Positions 30,569 through 42,339 of a stretch of 64,000 nucleotides of DNA are shown piece by piece; the first letter of the stretch is position 1; each line of letters begins with the position of its first letter. The stretch covers positions 41,521,027 through 41,585,026 of the forward strand of contig CAMTDV010000022.1 of assembly GCA_947069175.1 (NCBI GenBank). Reading direction: 5' to 3'. The stretch comes from Scalesia atractyloides (taxonomy: Eukaryota > Streptophyta > Magnoliopsida > Asterales > Asteraceae). The notes under the pieces are model-generated. The model made no database searches. It was not told where the DNA came from and was given only the letters and a program-made list of their open reading frames with translations. Position numbers and translations under genes: made by a program.

Positions 30569-31727
30569 ATGCTTTCAAATGAAACACAAAGTAGCCACAG
30601 GAATGTTGAATCTAACAAAGCTGAAAACAAAAATATAGATGATGATAATTATCAAGCTCGCATTGATGCGGTTGTCGAAAATGCCATAGAAAGGCTTAGA
30701 GAGTTGAGTGCCACTCACTCTAGACCCTTATCTATTCCACCATCTTCACCTCATAGGGAGAGCTCCGTTCACTCTTCAAATGCGAAGAGTGAACCAAAGA
30801 AATTAGATCTTACTGAAAAGTCCCGTTCTGTTAAAGACGGGTGTACTTATAAGTATTTCATCTCATGCAAGCCCTGAGACTTTAACGGGGAAAAAGGAGC
30901 TGTGGAAGCTGTAAAGTGGCTAGACGAGATGGAAATAATTGTCGATATCAGCAACTATGCTGATAGGATGTGGTCAAGTACGTATCACAATCCTTCAAGG
31001 ACGATGCCCTAATATGGTGGAAGGCCATGATGCAGTCTACAGGTAAGGTACACTTGTATAATTTAGGATGGTCCAAATTTGTGGACCTTGTTAAGGGAAC
31101 TTACTGCCCCACCCATGAGGTGGAGAAATTAGAGACCGACTTCTTGTCTCTTTCCATGAAAAACCTAGATTGTCGGAAATATATTTCCGATTTCAATTCC
31201 CTATCTAGGTTAGTTTGCTATTTGATCACCCCCGAATCCAAACATATTACGCGTTTTATAAATGGGTTGGCGCCCGAAATAAAGCACATGGTAAAAGCTG
31301 CTCAGCCTAGTACCTATAGGTCCGCTGTAGACGTATCTCTTTCCCTCACCCTTGATTTGGTAAGACAAAGGTCAGTTAGGACTGAAACTGACGGAAAGAG
31401 GAAACGGGAGGATAATAACTCCCTAAGATTTAAAAAGAAAGGGAATTTCGGGTTCAAGAAGAAGCAGCACACGTCTAGTGATAAACCCCTATGCAAGAAC
31501 TATAAATATAGGCATTGGGGACAATGTAGAATAAACCCACAAACCAAACCCTCTGGTATCTACAAAAGAAGAGGGCATAAGACCCTAGATTGCAAGGATC
31601 TTAAGGATGCAGTTTGCTACAACTGCAACGAAAAAGGGCATATAACATATAATTACCCAAGAAACGTAAAAGTAATGATACAAAGCCTTGAGAGGCCAAG
31701 AAGGGGAATGCCTGTGCCTTTCAAATA
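30569..31727 (+). pseudogene. T2 gag, broken
   Basis: ATG 30569 (MLSNETQSSHRN) matches the T1 gag start. A Ser-rich N-terminus is followed by a stop at 30876 and a frameshift near 30960, then a long open frame from 30970 with the capsid block DALIWWKAMMQSTGK, YCPTHEVEKLETDFLSLSMK, and a Lys/Arg-rich tail. Two zinc knuckles near 31490-31520 and 31615-31655 are damaged: CYNCNEKGHITYNY lacks the final Cys, and the first reads CKNYKYRHWGQC with Cys to Tyr. Gag packages RNA, so loss of these Cys residues would harm packaging. Confidence 0.85.
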
Positions 31728-32148
31728 AATGCCAGGGAGGCCGTTAATGACAACAACGTCATAACAGGTACATTCTTTATTAATAATATCTACGCTAGAG
31801 TTCTTTTCGATTCGGGTGCGGATAAATCATTTGTTGACCATAAGTTTAGTAAACTATTAAATTTACCCATAACAACTCTAGATAAAACTTATGAGATAGA
31901 ACTTGCTGACGGAGCAATAAAAACAACATATTCCGTTCTTGATGGATGTTCTATATCCATTAAGAATCATTCCATTCCTATCTCTCTTCTGCCAATGAAA
32001 TTGGCGGGGTTCGATGTTTCTTAGGCATGGATTGGTTATCTCATAACCAAGCCCGCATTGCCTGCGATAAAAAGCTCATCGAGATTAAGACCCCATCTGT
32101 GAAATAATCACCATCCCCGGAGACTCACACTATGGACTGCCAGACAAG
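31728..32148 (+). pseudogene. T2 protease, frameshifted
   Basis: Retropepsin fold with the catalytic block VLFDSGADKSFVDHKF near 31800-31850 intact, then GCSISIKNHSIPISLLPM and LAGFDV, where a small deletion near 32018 shifts the frame before the WLSH block. The protease would cut Gag-Pol. Confidence 0.82.
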
Positions 32149-33640
32149 GTGTCATTATTTAAGGCATCCAAGTGTTTGAGAAAAGGATGTGTCATCTACA
32201 TGGCACAAGTTACCATAAATGAACCTAAACCGAACATGGAAGACCTCCCAGTCATCTCAGAGTATCCCGATGTATTCCTAGAAGAATTACTAGGTCTACC
32301 TCCAGACAGGCAAGTGGAGTTTAGAATAGATATCCTACCAGGGTCAGCACCCGTAGCTAGAGCTCCGTATAGGCTAGTACCAACAGAGATGAAGTAATTG
32401 AGGACGCAGCTAGACGAACTCCTAGAGAAAGGCTTTATACAACCTAGTTCCTCGCCTTAGGGAGCTCCTATTCTGTTTGTAAAGAAGAAAGACGGTTTGA
32501 TGCGAATGTGCATCGACTACCGAGAGCTGAACAAGTTAACAATCAAGAATAGATATCCTCTGCCCAGGATCGATGATTTATTCGACCAACTTCAAGGGGC
32601 TAGCTACTTCTCCAAATTGATTTGAGATCAGGATATCATCAACTGAAGGTTAGGAGCGAGGATGTTCCCAAAACAGCCTTCAGGACCCGTTATGGTCACT
32701 TTGAATTTTTGGTGATGCCTTTTGGGCTCACAAATGTACCAGCAGCATTCATAGATCTCATGAATAGAGTCTGCAAGCCATATCTGGATAAGTTTGTCAT
32801 TGTCTTCATAGACGACATACTTATTTATTCTCGTAATCAAGCTGATCACGTGAAACATCTTAGGTGCATCTTAGAACTCCTAAGGTAAGAGAAGCTTTAT
32901 GCTAAATTCTCTAAGTGTGGATTTTGGCTCAGAGAGGTCCAATTCTTGGATATATGGTAAGTCAGCGTGGTATCCAAGTGGATCCCGCCAAAATTAAGGC
33001 CATAATGAATTGGGAAGTACCCAAGACCCCAACGGAAATTCGTAGTTTCCTAGGATTGGCTGGATACTACAGGAGGTTCATTGAGAACTTTTCAAGAATA
33101 GCCACTCCTTTAACTACCTTGACCCGAAAGAATGTTAAGTATAATTGGGGTCCAAAACAACAAGAATCTTTGAGGTTCTTAAAAACAAGTTGAGCAATGC
33201 TCCTGTGTTATCCCTACCAAAGGGTGTTGAAGATTTGTAGTCTACTGTGATGCATCGCACACCGGCATGGGCTGTGTGCTAATGCAAAAAGGCAAAGTGA
33301 TTGTCTATCCATCACGACAGTTAAAGGTGCACGAAAGAAATTACACCACCCACGATTTGGAATTGGGTACCGATGTATTTGCACTAAAACTGTGGAGACA
33401 TTACTTGTATGGCACAAAGTGTATTATATACACAGATCATAAAAGTCTCTAACATCTGTTCAATCAGAAGGAATTGAACATGCGACAACGCCGATGGATG
33501 GAAACGCTTAATGACTATGATTGCAAAATTCGCTACCATCCAGGCAAGGCAAATGTAGTTGCTGATGCCTTAAGTCGCAAGGAGCGGGTTAAACCTATAA
33601 GGATTAATGCCAAGAGCATTAAGCTCAGAAATAGCTTAAG
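32149..33640 (+). pseudogene. T2 reverse transcriptase and RNase H, broken
   Basis: RT begins with the linker (LPPDRQVEF), then CIDYRELNKLTIKNRYPLPR (about 32510-32570), GYHQLKVRSEDVPKTAFRT (32625), VMPFGLTNVPAAF and the catalytic FIDDILIYS (about 32805-32830), then the thumb and FLGLAGYYRRFIENFSRIA (33040-33100). RNase H has YCDASHTGMGCVL, YPSRQLKVHERNY and YTDHKSL (33240-33450). It is interrupted by stops at 32397, 32458, about 32623, 32886, 33192, 33238 and 33450 and by frameshifts. Confidence 0.88.
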
Positions 33641-35024
33641 TGAGAAGCTATTAGATGTGCAAAAGCAAGCCTTATTAGAGGCTGATATCCCTAATGAGGG
33701 ATTAGGCGGAACTGTTGACCAGTTAGCGCCTGGAAAGGATGGAATCCTTAGATTCAATGAAAGAATCTGGGTTCCAGTCTTTGGAGGACTTAGAGATCTA
33801 ATCCTCCAAGAAGCGCATAATTCAAGATACTCGGTTCACCCGGGAGGTGACAAGATGTATCAAGACTTGAAGAAGAATTATTGGTGGATGGGTTTAAAGA
33901 AATCCATAGCCACTTATGTAGCTAAGTGTCTGACGTGTTCGCAGGTTAAAGCCGAACATCAGAAGTTGTCAGGACTTCAACAACAGCTTGAAATTCCAAC
34001 TTGGAAATGGGAAATGGTAACTATGGGCTTGATTACCAAGTTACCCAAAACCAAAAGTGGAAATGACACTATATGGGTCATAGTGGATAGGCTGTCTAAG
34101 TCAGCACATTTCTTGCCAATTAAGGAAACGTACAATTCAGATAAATTGGCTAAGTTGTATGTGGACAAGATTGTGTCCCTACATGGTGTGCCAGTATCTA
34201 TTGTATCTGACAGAGATACTAGATACACATCTCACTTTTGGAAAAGTTTCCAACAATCTTTAGGCACACGATTGAACTTTAGTATGGCTTACCATCCGCA
34301 GACTGATGGTCAAAGTGAGCGTACTATCCAGACACTGGAAGACATGCTTAGGGCATGTGTGATTGATTTAGGTGGAAGCTGGGACGACCACTTACCCCTA
34401 ATAGAATTCTCCTACAATAATAGCTATCATACGAGCATCAAGGCTGCTCCTTTTGAGGCCTTGTATGGGAGAATATGTAGAACGGCCGTGTGTTGGGCAG
34501 AAGTTGGGGAAGCCCAATTATCAGGACCTGATATTGTCCTGGAGACCACGGAAAAGATTGTGCAAATCCGTGATCGTCTCAAAGCTGCCAGGGACAGGCA
34601 GAAAAGCTATGCTGACAAGAGGCGTAAACCTCTTAAGTTCCAAGTAGGGGACAAGGTCATGTTGAAAGTATCACCCTGGAAAGGTGTGATGCGTTTTGGA
34701 AAGAAGGGCAAGATGAGCCCAAGATATATTGGACCATTCGAGATAGTCGAATGTGTCGGCACTGTAGCTTATAAGCTCAGGTTACAAGAGGAGCTTAGTG
34801 GAATTCATGATGTATTCCACATATCTAATCTTAAGAAATGCCTAGCCGATGAGTCGCTAGCAATGTCGCATGAAGATGTGCAAATTGATGAAAACCTGAG
34901 GTTCATTGAGAAACCAATTTCGATCGAGGATCGACAGGTTAAGAAGCTCCGAAGAAAGTTGATACCTATAGTAAACGTTAAGTGGGACGCCTTTCAGAGG
35001 TCCCGAGTATACATGGGAGGTTGA
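33474..35024 (+). CDS. T2 RNase H end plus integrase with chromodomain start (open 516-codon frame)
   Basis: The longest open frame of the window. Residues 1-37 end RNase H (GKANVVADALSRKE). The integrase zinc domain has His115, His122, Cys152 and Cys155. In the core, the position of the first catalytic Asp (MDLI in T1) is Gly185 (codon GGC at 34026). The second Asp lies in VSDRDTRYTS and the Glu in TDGQSERTIQ. The GPF block (KMSPRYIGPFEIVECVG) and the chromodomain start IPIVNVKWDA follow. A 1-base shift near 35000 moves the rest of the chromodomain (GPEYTWEVE) to another frame, stopping near 35060. Although open, it likely lacks strand-transfer activity because of the Asp-to-Gly change and the shortened chromodomain. 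Confidence 0.88.
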   Translation: MNMRQRRWMETLNDYDCKIRYHPGKANVVADALSRKERVKPIRINAKSIKLRNSLSEKLLDVQKQALLEADIPNEGLGGTVDQLAPGKDGILRFNERIWVPVFGGLRDLILQEAHNSRYSVHPGGDKMYQDLKKNYWWMGLKKSIATYVAKCLTCSQVKAEHQKLSGLQQQLEIPTWKWEMVTMGLITKLPKTKSGNDTIWVIVDRLSKSAHFLPIKETYNSDKLAKLYVDKIVSLHGVPVSIVSDRDTRYTSHFWKSFQQSLGTRLNFSMAYHPQTDGQSERTIQTLEDMLRACVIDLGGSWDDHLPLIEFSYNNSYHTSIKAAPFEALYGRICRTAVCWAEVGEAQLSGPDIVLETTEKIVQIRDRLKAARDRQKSYADKRRKPLKFQVGDKVMLKVSPWKGVMRFGKKGKMSPRYIGPFEIVECVGTVAYKLRLQEELSGIHDVFHISNLKKCLADESLAMSHEDVQIDENLRFIEKPISIEDRQVKKLRRKLIPIVNVKWDAFQRSRVYMGG

Positions 35025-35084
35025 GTCCACTATGCACAAAAATACCCCCATCTTTTTGAATAAAATCTTGAGGTCGAGATTTCT

Positions 35085-35099
35085 TTTAAGGGGTAAGGA
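35085..35099 (+). other. T2 polypurine tract
   Basis: TTTAAGGGGTAAGGA directly before the 3' LTR start, matching the T1 tract. Confidence 0.85.
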
Positions 35100-38000
35100 T
35101 TAACACTCTGTAAAATCGTGTCCAATAGTATAGCGACACGTGTTGTATTTTAAATATGGTCTGTTAAAGACCAATAAGGACTAAAGGAGTCAACATGCTC
35201 AATCTGAGCCTCTGAGTGACGGTCCGACGTCAACATGCATAAATAATAGCCTCTGAGTGACTGATATGTCAACATGCTTAAATCATTAGCCTCTGAGTGA
35301 CTGGTATGTCTACATGCTTGAAATTTGGCCTCTGAGTGACTGATATGTCAGCATGCCCAGCCTCTGAGTAACATCGGAATCAACATGCTTATAATAAGCC
35401 TCTGAGTGATCCTTTGTGAAGTCCTAACCCTCATACGTGCCATTTGTTGGACGAGAGGGTTCAATTTTGTAAATATGTGGAAGTTGGATAACGGAGGGAT
35501 TAAAAGTGTCAAGATGTTAATTTATACCTCTGAATGACCTTTTAACAAACCGAGAGCTCGACAATGTCAGGGCATAATCCCGGGTATGCCAAGCATGGGC
35601 ATACGGAGGGCTAAAAGTGCCAAAAAGGTGTTTAAAAAGGTTTTTAGAAGCTTTCATAAGTTAAGGGGTTAAAAGTGTCAAACTTTGAAAGTGGCCATGG
35701 GGCGGTCGTGGCCCGCGAGAGACCAGGCCTGGGTCTTCGCGGGGCGCGAGAACAGGTCTGCTGCAGAAAGTTTTGTTTGGCAGCCAAGCAAAGCTTCAAA
35801 ACCATTAATTCGAAACCATGGACTTATAAACTGCTATGCCACGTTTTAGGACACTTGTAAGCTTCCTCTTACACCCCTAAACACCTGGCTTTACCTCCTT
35901 TGAGCTCTCCAACTATAAATAGGTAATCAAGTTCACCATTTGAACTTGCACCTTTCTAAATCATAACGCTTCTCCCTCCTCTGGAAGTTCCTAGCTGAAA
36001 GGAGCATCCAACTTATTTCTCATGCATTCTAGGAAACTCTTGTAAGTGTTCCTTGCTCTTGCATTTTCATTTATAGGCTTTTATAGCCAAAAGCCAACCA
36101 TTTTTTGGAAAACGCTTGACTTTCGGTTAAGATCATTATGGTCCAGCCATTGTTCGAAATGAACATGGCTAAGTGATCGTAATAAGGTAGGTGTTAATCC
36201 CTATAAAGGGCACCTCCTGAAGATCACGTTTGCTAGACCAATTGACGGGTCAAAGTTAAGATATTAAAAAGTCAAATAGGCCATTTTTTGGAAAAATTAT
36301 AAATTGATCTTATACATGTTATGAAACCTATTTTTACACTTAAACAAGTTGGTAATAATTATTAGAACATGTGAGAACATGTTCGGCTCGTCAATTTCAG
36401 TTCTAGGGTCAGTTCAACCGAAAGTCGCGAAGTTTGACTTCTGTTTGACTTTCGTTCTGGCCCGATTTAGATTAGTTACCTACTGATCTAAAGTTGCATT
36501 ATGATTCATAATATAATGTAGCATAACCCTCTGAGGTTATATTACATGATCATAATCACAATCCAAGTTGATGCGCAAGTTCCATAATTATGCCATTTTT
36601 TACCAAAATCTCCTTTTTGCATAAAACAAGGTTTTAAATGGTAATGAACTTGAAAATGAGTTTTCTACTTATGAATTATTAAAAGTAGGATTATTTGGGA
36701 TATTAAACCAAGTTATAAACTAAGTTTTCAAGCAAGTCCTTAAACTATGTCGATAAATGACGATTTTAGCCCTGTGCCTCATACACTAGTTTTAATCAAA
36801 TCTTTTCAAGGTAAATCTTTTACCTACTGATATGTTATATTAAATAACATATCTAAGACATTTTAATCTAAACTTAACGTTAGTTCTCGTAAAAATCGCG
36901 TAAGGACACCATTTTATGAGAAAAGCGCCATTTAGGCACATAGTATGGTTTTAAACCATATTATTGACGAAGACTTGATACCTACTAATTTTAAAACTTA
37001 CTTTAAACATATTTATAGTAGGTACATGTTATAAACTCAGAATCCCAAATAATTTATAAACTATTTGTAAAATGACCAAAATGCCCCTTCGGTGCATAGT
37101 TTGCTCAAAAAAAACATTTACACATATAATTGATATCCTACTGATATTATATCCTAAACAAAGTATTTTTCCAGAATACTTATAACTACAACATTAAATT
37201 ATATTCAGGTTTCTTTTATACGGTATAAAATTACCAAAATGCCCTTATGAGGCTTAGTTTCATTTTAAAACCTTAACGGCATATAAGTTAATATCCTACT
37301 GATATTTTAACTTATTTAAGGTATAATGGCATATAGAACTTGTCCATGACTTATCCGGTTACCCGATATCGCTAATATGCGCACGCTTACGTATATGTAA
37401 CTATTTACAGAAATTAACCGAAACGGGTTTAACCTTGTCATTTAAGTCTCAAAATCCAGAATTTAATAGTTTACCCATATTAAACAAGTCAAGGTACTTG
37501 TTGGGATCAAACTACATTCTATCCAATCATTGTTTAATCTAGCGTCATACGTTTTGATCAAGTACGCTAGTCGGTCTAAGTCTATGACTTAAATAAGACC
37601 GTTAGTATTTAATTGGTTAGTTTATGCGATAATCCAGACTAGAGACTTGCCGGTAAATGCTATCTGCACTTAGTCCTTTTTGTGTACGACTGAGTTATTA
37701 AAAAATAAAGAAGACTAGCTCAGGTAAACGCTCTCGAGTTATTTCCCCTATACGGGCTTGGGTTACGATAAATTATTACCGCTTGGTCGGAAATGGGATT
37801 CAATCGAATGCAGGTTCGGGGATAGTAAATCCGCATATTATGTTTTAATCAGTTTTGTTTGATAAATTAAACATCGGGGGTTAACTACCGTGTCCTTGAG
37901 ATCCTCGGCTCATTACAATAGAAATGGCCACGACCTTAGCACGGGAGTAGGCATACACCCGATAGACGCTCAATTATGCATTCCCACAAGGTTGGAAGGA

Positions 38001-38543
38001 ATTGACTCCTCCGTGAGTCCAAAGTGGTGTGTACGTTAATTGTGTCTCGATCTCCGTACTGGGCCCCGTATGTATGACAAACATGTAAATCTGTTAACAA
38101 GGTTGAACGGTCAATTAACCCAAGTTATAAGAAGATTTTGTGCTGATACGCACTTAAAACATTTTTGAAATGTTTTCAAAATGAGTCAGTTGGGTGTATT
38201 TACCAGCGAAAGCTGACGTATTTTCAAAAGACTAAGCTGCAGGTATAATACGAAAATAGGCCGGAGGTGGTCGGTAGTGATAGAGGATCTTGCAAATCCT
38301 AAATCTGCCCAAAGTCTGTTTTATATTCTTTCTATATACAATTTATGATCCGCATGTGGATCTTCTATTACTAGCCTGTATATTATTTTGTATTTTCGAA
38401 CATTCGGTTTGTAATAGTAATTTTACTCCAAGACTTCTGATGTGTCGTGTTTAATTGACTATGATAATTGTCAACTGATGCACGATACTCCCCACCCGGG
38501 CCCACCAGTGTATGGATTTGGGTTGGAAACCCGGGGTGTGACA
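35100..38543 (+). repeat. T2 3' LTR (3,444 bp)
   Basis: Starts TTAACACTCTG (the TG of TGTAACACCC lost its G) and ends GGGTGTGACA. It is full length and alignable with the T1 5' LTR. It contains the TATA box CTATAAATAG (35913-35922), U3 subrepeats (35187-35420) and a weaker copy of the GC-rich hairpin. No gene is inside it. Confidence 0.92.
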
Positions 38544-38548
38544 AGTTG
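38544..38548. repeat. T2 target-site duplication, right copy
   Basis: AGTTG, identical to 25149-25153. Confidence 0.93.
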
Positions 38549-39978
38549 GCTCAAAACTTGATGCTTCAGCAGCTTTCTTCTTCAGTTTGCACTTTGAACG
38601 AGCTGTTGGAGAATCTGTTTTTCTGGATGCTGGTCTTTTTAAGCGCTTTGTTGTTGGCCTCTTAGCTGGTTTGACAACAGGAGTTTCACTATCAGAATCT
38701 GATGGTACATAAGTTGTATCATCCTCTCCTGTCTCTTTTCTCTTTCTATCTTCAGCCTTTCAACGGTCCTCTGCCAACCGCTATAATTCCTTCGCTTTTT
38801 CTCTTTCTCTTTGCCAAGCAATCCTATCCTCAGATTCAGTACTCGAGGAGGATGCCTCTTCATCTCTACCAACTTCTCCACCAAATGTTGTTGCTCTATG
38901 TCTGCAGCAACCGTTTCAATGTTCTCTTCAGCCTGAATAGGTTCTTCGACCTGTATATCTTCAATTTCCGGTTCATCATCCAGGCTTGTTCCAACAAATG
39001 CACGCTTCTTTTGTTGAGGAGCAGAGGATGAGGATATGGCAGCTTGTTTTCTCTTTGTACCCTTGCTCCACTTTTTGTCTTCTTTAGCGAACTAAGCACT
39101 TCTCTTTGACACAAACCCGTCTAACGCTTCAAGTTCTTCATTCTCATTTCCACTATCATCTGTTCTCTATTTTCCCTTTGGCGGCGCCACATAATATTTG
39201 TCAATGATATCCTCAAAAACTGGCTTAGCATTCGGGAAGGCATTCAAATGCAGATTCATCTTTTTTAGTGTAGAAACATCCATGTGTTCGAGCTTCAGAA
39301 TATCTTCTTTCTTTTTCTTCAAGTTCTAGTGAAGACGATCCAACAGCATTTGAACGAACCTCGGGTATCGAAGAAATTTCTCTCTTTGTATATTCTTTAC
39401 CATCTGCTTAAAGATAAGCTTGGAGAAGTTGTATGGCAGATTGAGGATTAGAGCTGCTATCATACACATTTGATAGTCAACCAAGTCATCAAAACCTCCC
39501 TTTCGGTGACTGAGAATGTGTATGACACTGTGTGCAATATATCGAAAGGGTGCACTCAGATTTCCCTTCTTGAATGGTGTTGCATTGACATACCCTGCAT
39601 ATCCCATCCTGTAGAAGCACCCATTGACCATATATTCAGGATAACCAGTTGGGTCTTCCGCACGGTCCTTGAAATCTAACACTCTCCGGATCAAATCTTC
39701 AGTGATTTTAATATGAACATCTTCGTTGTCCTCACCGCAGAACAGATAGCGTCTTCTTCCTCATTGTATCCAGAGGCATCCCAGAAGTATTCGATATGCG
39801 ATCTATAGGTCGTGTGTTTATCAGTTAAGGCCTTGGTAATTGGTAGACAACCCAAAAAATCTAGCACTTCTCTGTGAACGGCGATCTCCGGAATATTCTC
39901 ATCTAATAAGCAGCATACATTATGGAACGGAGAAAACGAAGACTTCTTGACGTGCGCACACGAAAAAATTTCCAACAC
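38544..39978 (-). pseudogene. S2 env-like ORF, N-terminal part
   Basis: Minus-strand reading from about 39978: SPFHNVCCLLDENIPEIAV, TKALTDKHTTYRSHIEYFWD, a frameshift near 39700, MIRRVLDFKDRAEDPTGYPE, CFYRMGYAGYVNATPF, HRKGGFDDLVDYQMCMIAAL and FLRYPRFVQMLLD (39350). A stop near 39330 follows, then a charged segment with Lys/Arg clusters (KWSKGTKRKQ near 39070, basic). The blocks match S1 (VLSLGD, MNYVGN, YPRFVQLLID) and S3. No ATG is visible at the start; the frame opens with GTG, so the real start is unknown. T2 cuts the ORF at 38543. Confidence 0.78.
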
Positions 39979-42339
39979 TTATAAAAATTTTGAAACTTTT
40001 TCCAAAAATTTGTCACTCGTACGAGTTATCATTCGTACAAGTCAGATTGATACTTAACAGTTTAGGTTTGAACAGACTCGCTCGTATGAGTGATTCCTCT
40101 ACGAGTCAATGAAATGATTCACATAAAGGTCTTACTCGTACGCACAACCACTCGCACGAATGATGAGAAATATTTGACTTTAAAAATAACTCATACGAGC
40201 GATCATTCGTATGAGTCATGAGTCGCACAAAATAACACCTTTTCAAACCGAACTTAAAACGTTTAAATTTTAACAAATTGAATGATGATTTAGGAGCTAA
40301 AAGGGCCGATGTGTACGATTTTATGTTCAATTTACATTTTACCGGTTCAATTAGCGTAAATCTACATTGTATGTCCTTATGGTCCGATTTCGGCATTATA
40401 ACGGCTCAAATCTTGAATTACTACCTTTCCCATCGAAGGAGGTGTGAAAGTCAACCTCCCCAAAGATTCAAAGATACGAAATTCAGTCTAGAAGTGTTAA
40501 GAAAGAACTGGATTGCACAGAGAGTTTCGTAAGTCGCACAGAGTCACATATGTGACTCGTGCGAGTGAATGTCCCTGATATATGCACCAAGTCACTCGTA
40601 CGAGTCATCATTCGTACGAATGCGGCTTTTTATCACTCATACGAGTTAGACAGTCACTCGTACGAGCCAGTTCTTTTCACTTGGATTCGTTTCAACTTTT
40701 TGTGAAATTATCTGTTTTAACGACCACTCAGCTGACCGTGTCCAAGTTAATGACCCAGGTTAACTGATTTACCTCACTCGTATAAGTCAGACAGTCACTC
40801 GTACGAGCCAATTCTTTTCACTTGGATTTGTTTCAACTTTTTGTGATATTATCTGTTTTAACGACCACTTAGCTGACCAGTTTAAGTTAATGACCCCGGT
40901 TAACCGATTTGCCTACCAAGTCCAAGTTAATGATCTTAGTTGACCTCTATTTGACCAAAAAGAGATATTTTTCAATAATTTAAAGTTTCAAGTTAATGAA
41001 CTTTGTAATGTTTCAGAACTCTCTTCTTTTTAGATTAGCTCCAACCCGTGATCTTCAGCTTTCCTACAGCAACTGTCGCTTTGATTTGGACTAACGGTAT
41101 TTCCATCACCAGTAGACGAAGAACTAAGGTAGAGATAAAATCTTTTTGTGTTTTTCAAAGTTTTGCTAAAAAATAAACTGAAATCGTTTTGGGTTTTTCT
41201 TGAAAAGAGAAAAAAATAAGTAAAGACGTTTTCACAGACATATTTTTGAGAGTTTGTGTTAGAGGATCACATCAGTTATTTAGACAAATTACTAGTACCG
41301 TTGATCTTTGTAAAACTTTAAGGTCCTAAACAGATTTACGTAGATTGCCAATATACTAATCCATTTAAACCTCTACACATTTCTCAATTGTTTGGAGATA
41401 TGTTAGGTAATTTTAAGGAACATGAAGTAATTGTGTTTCCTATCTCAGAATATACTCCCGCATCAAAATTCCTAGAATTTCATCTCACATGTGAATATAT
41501 CTAACTGATATATGTAAATGGGGTGAATTGCGAGGCCTTGAGAGCTCAGGTTAGCACTTCCGTACAGAGAAAGAGATGAAGGCTCGACTTTAGGTGGTGT
41601 TCCGTTTAGTAATCTTTTTGTGCTGAAGATGTCGTATCTTTTTATGACATATACTCATTTTTATGCAGCTTTTGGGGGTGAATAATGCGCAAAGTATTAT
41701 ACAAGTTCAAGGTCATTGTCGACGCAAAATTATAAGAACTCGGATAATACCCCAGATATCAATTAAATATAAAGACCTAGTATCACAGAATCTCGTATTC
41801 TCCAACCAAATTTCAGAGTACTAAGTTCATATATCCAAGAGATGTCGACCCACAAATTACTTAGTTTTTCTTTTAAGTTTTTATCTTGAAAAAAAATTAC
41901 TGAACGTGTGAAGCGTATTGACACATCATTAGTAAGACCTGTTTAATTACTTCTTTAAAACATTCCATTTCCTTAGCATACTGTGACAGTCCACTGATGT
42001 AATATGATTCCCTCTTTTTAACAAAACTCTTTTTGACTTTTTTACTGTTTTTTGTATTTTTCACAACTTTTCTCCTCCTAAAATCAAAAACATATTTTTG
42101 GATTTTTGTTTTTAAGAAAGCAAGAAAAGTATTTACATAAAAACATGTGTCATACCCATGAGAATCACGTTAATTCCTTGTCATCCTCGAATTCAACCTC
42201 ATTTTCATCCCTTAATGTTAGATTTCTTAAACCATTTAATTTCAAAAGATTTTTAAATCTTGATCTATCAAAAGCTTTGGTGAAAATCTACTTTTTGGTC
42301 ATCAGTGTGGATTTCTCAATTCGAACCAACTTTTTCTCG
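39979..42339 (-). other. S2 pol-env spacer (non-coding)
   Basis: 2.36 kb without a supported gene. From pol outward (minus): a PPT-like tract TTTTAGGAGGAGAA near 42074-42087, the box GGTCTTTATA (about 41765-41778) and stem-loop (41694-41750), a second box with GTACGGAAGTGCTAAC (about 41549-41564), a segment with GGTCAACTAAGATCATTAAC-like repeats (40865-40950), and many CGTACG words (40015-40800) just before the env-like ORF. A plus-strand frame at 40278-40532 has no recognisable features. Confidence 0.7.
41694..41750 (-). ncRNA. S2 conserved post-pol stem-loop
   Basis: Plus-strand arms GTATTATACAAGTTC (41694-41708) and GAACTCGGATAATAC (41736-41750). In the transcript (minus) 14 of 15 positions pair when one G-U is allowed. 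It follows the GGTCTTTATA box, as in S1, S4 and S5. Confidence 0.65.

Larger units (their letters stand above)
25154..38543 (+). mobile_element. T2: Tekay-like gypsy element, complete ends, nested in S2
   Basis: A 13,390-bp plus-strand element with matching AGTTG duplications. It contains a shortened 5' LTR (about 2.86 kb), ORF1, a repeat-filled spacer, gag, protease, RT/RNase H, a long open integrase frame, a PPT and a full 3' LTR (3,444 bp). By eye the first 300 bp of the two LTRs differ at about 4-5% of sites, so the insertion is not recent. The primer-binding site is deleted, so this copy cannot replicate on its own. It sits in the env-like ORF of S2, which resumes on the other side. Confidence 0.93.

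Noticed and set aside
40278..40532. 84-codon plus-strand ORF in the S2 spacer
   Set aside because: It lies antisense within a non-coding spacer between CGTACG repeats, with no family features or conservation seen in S3/S4.
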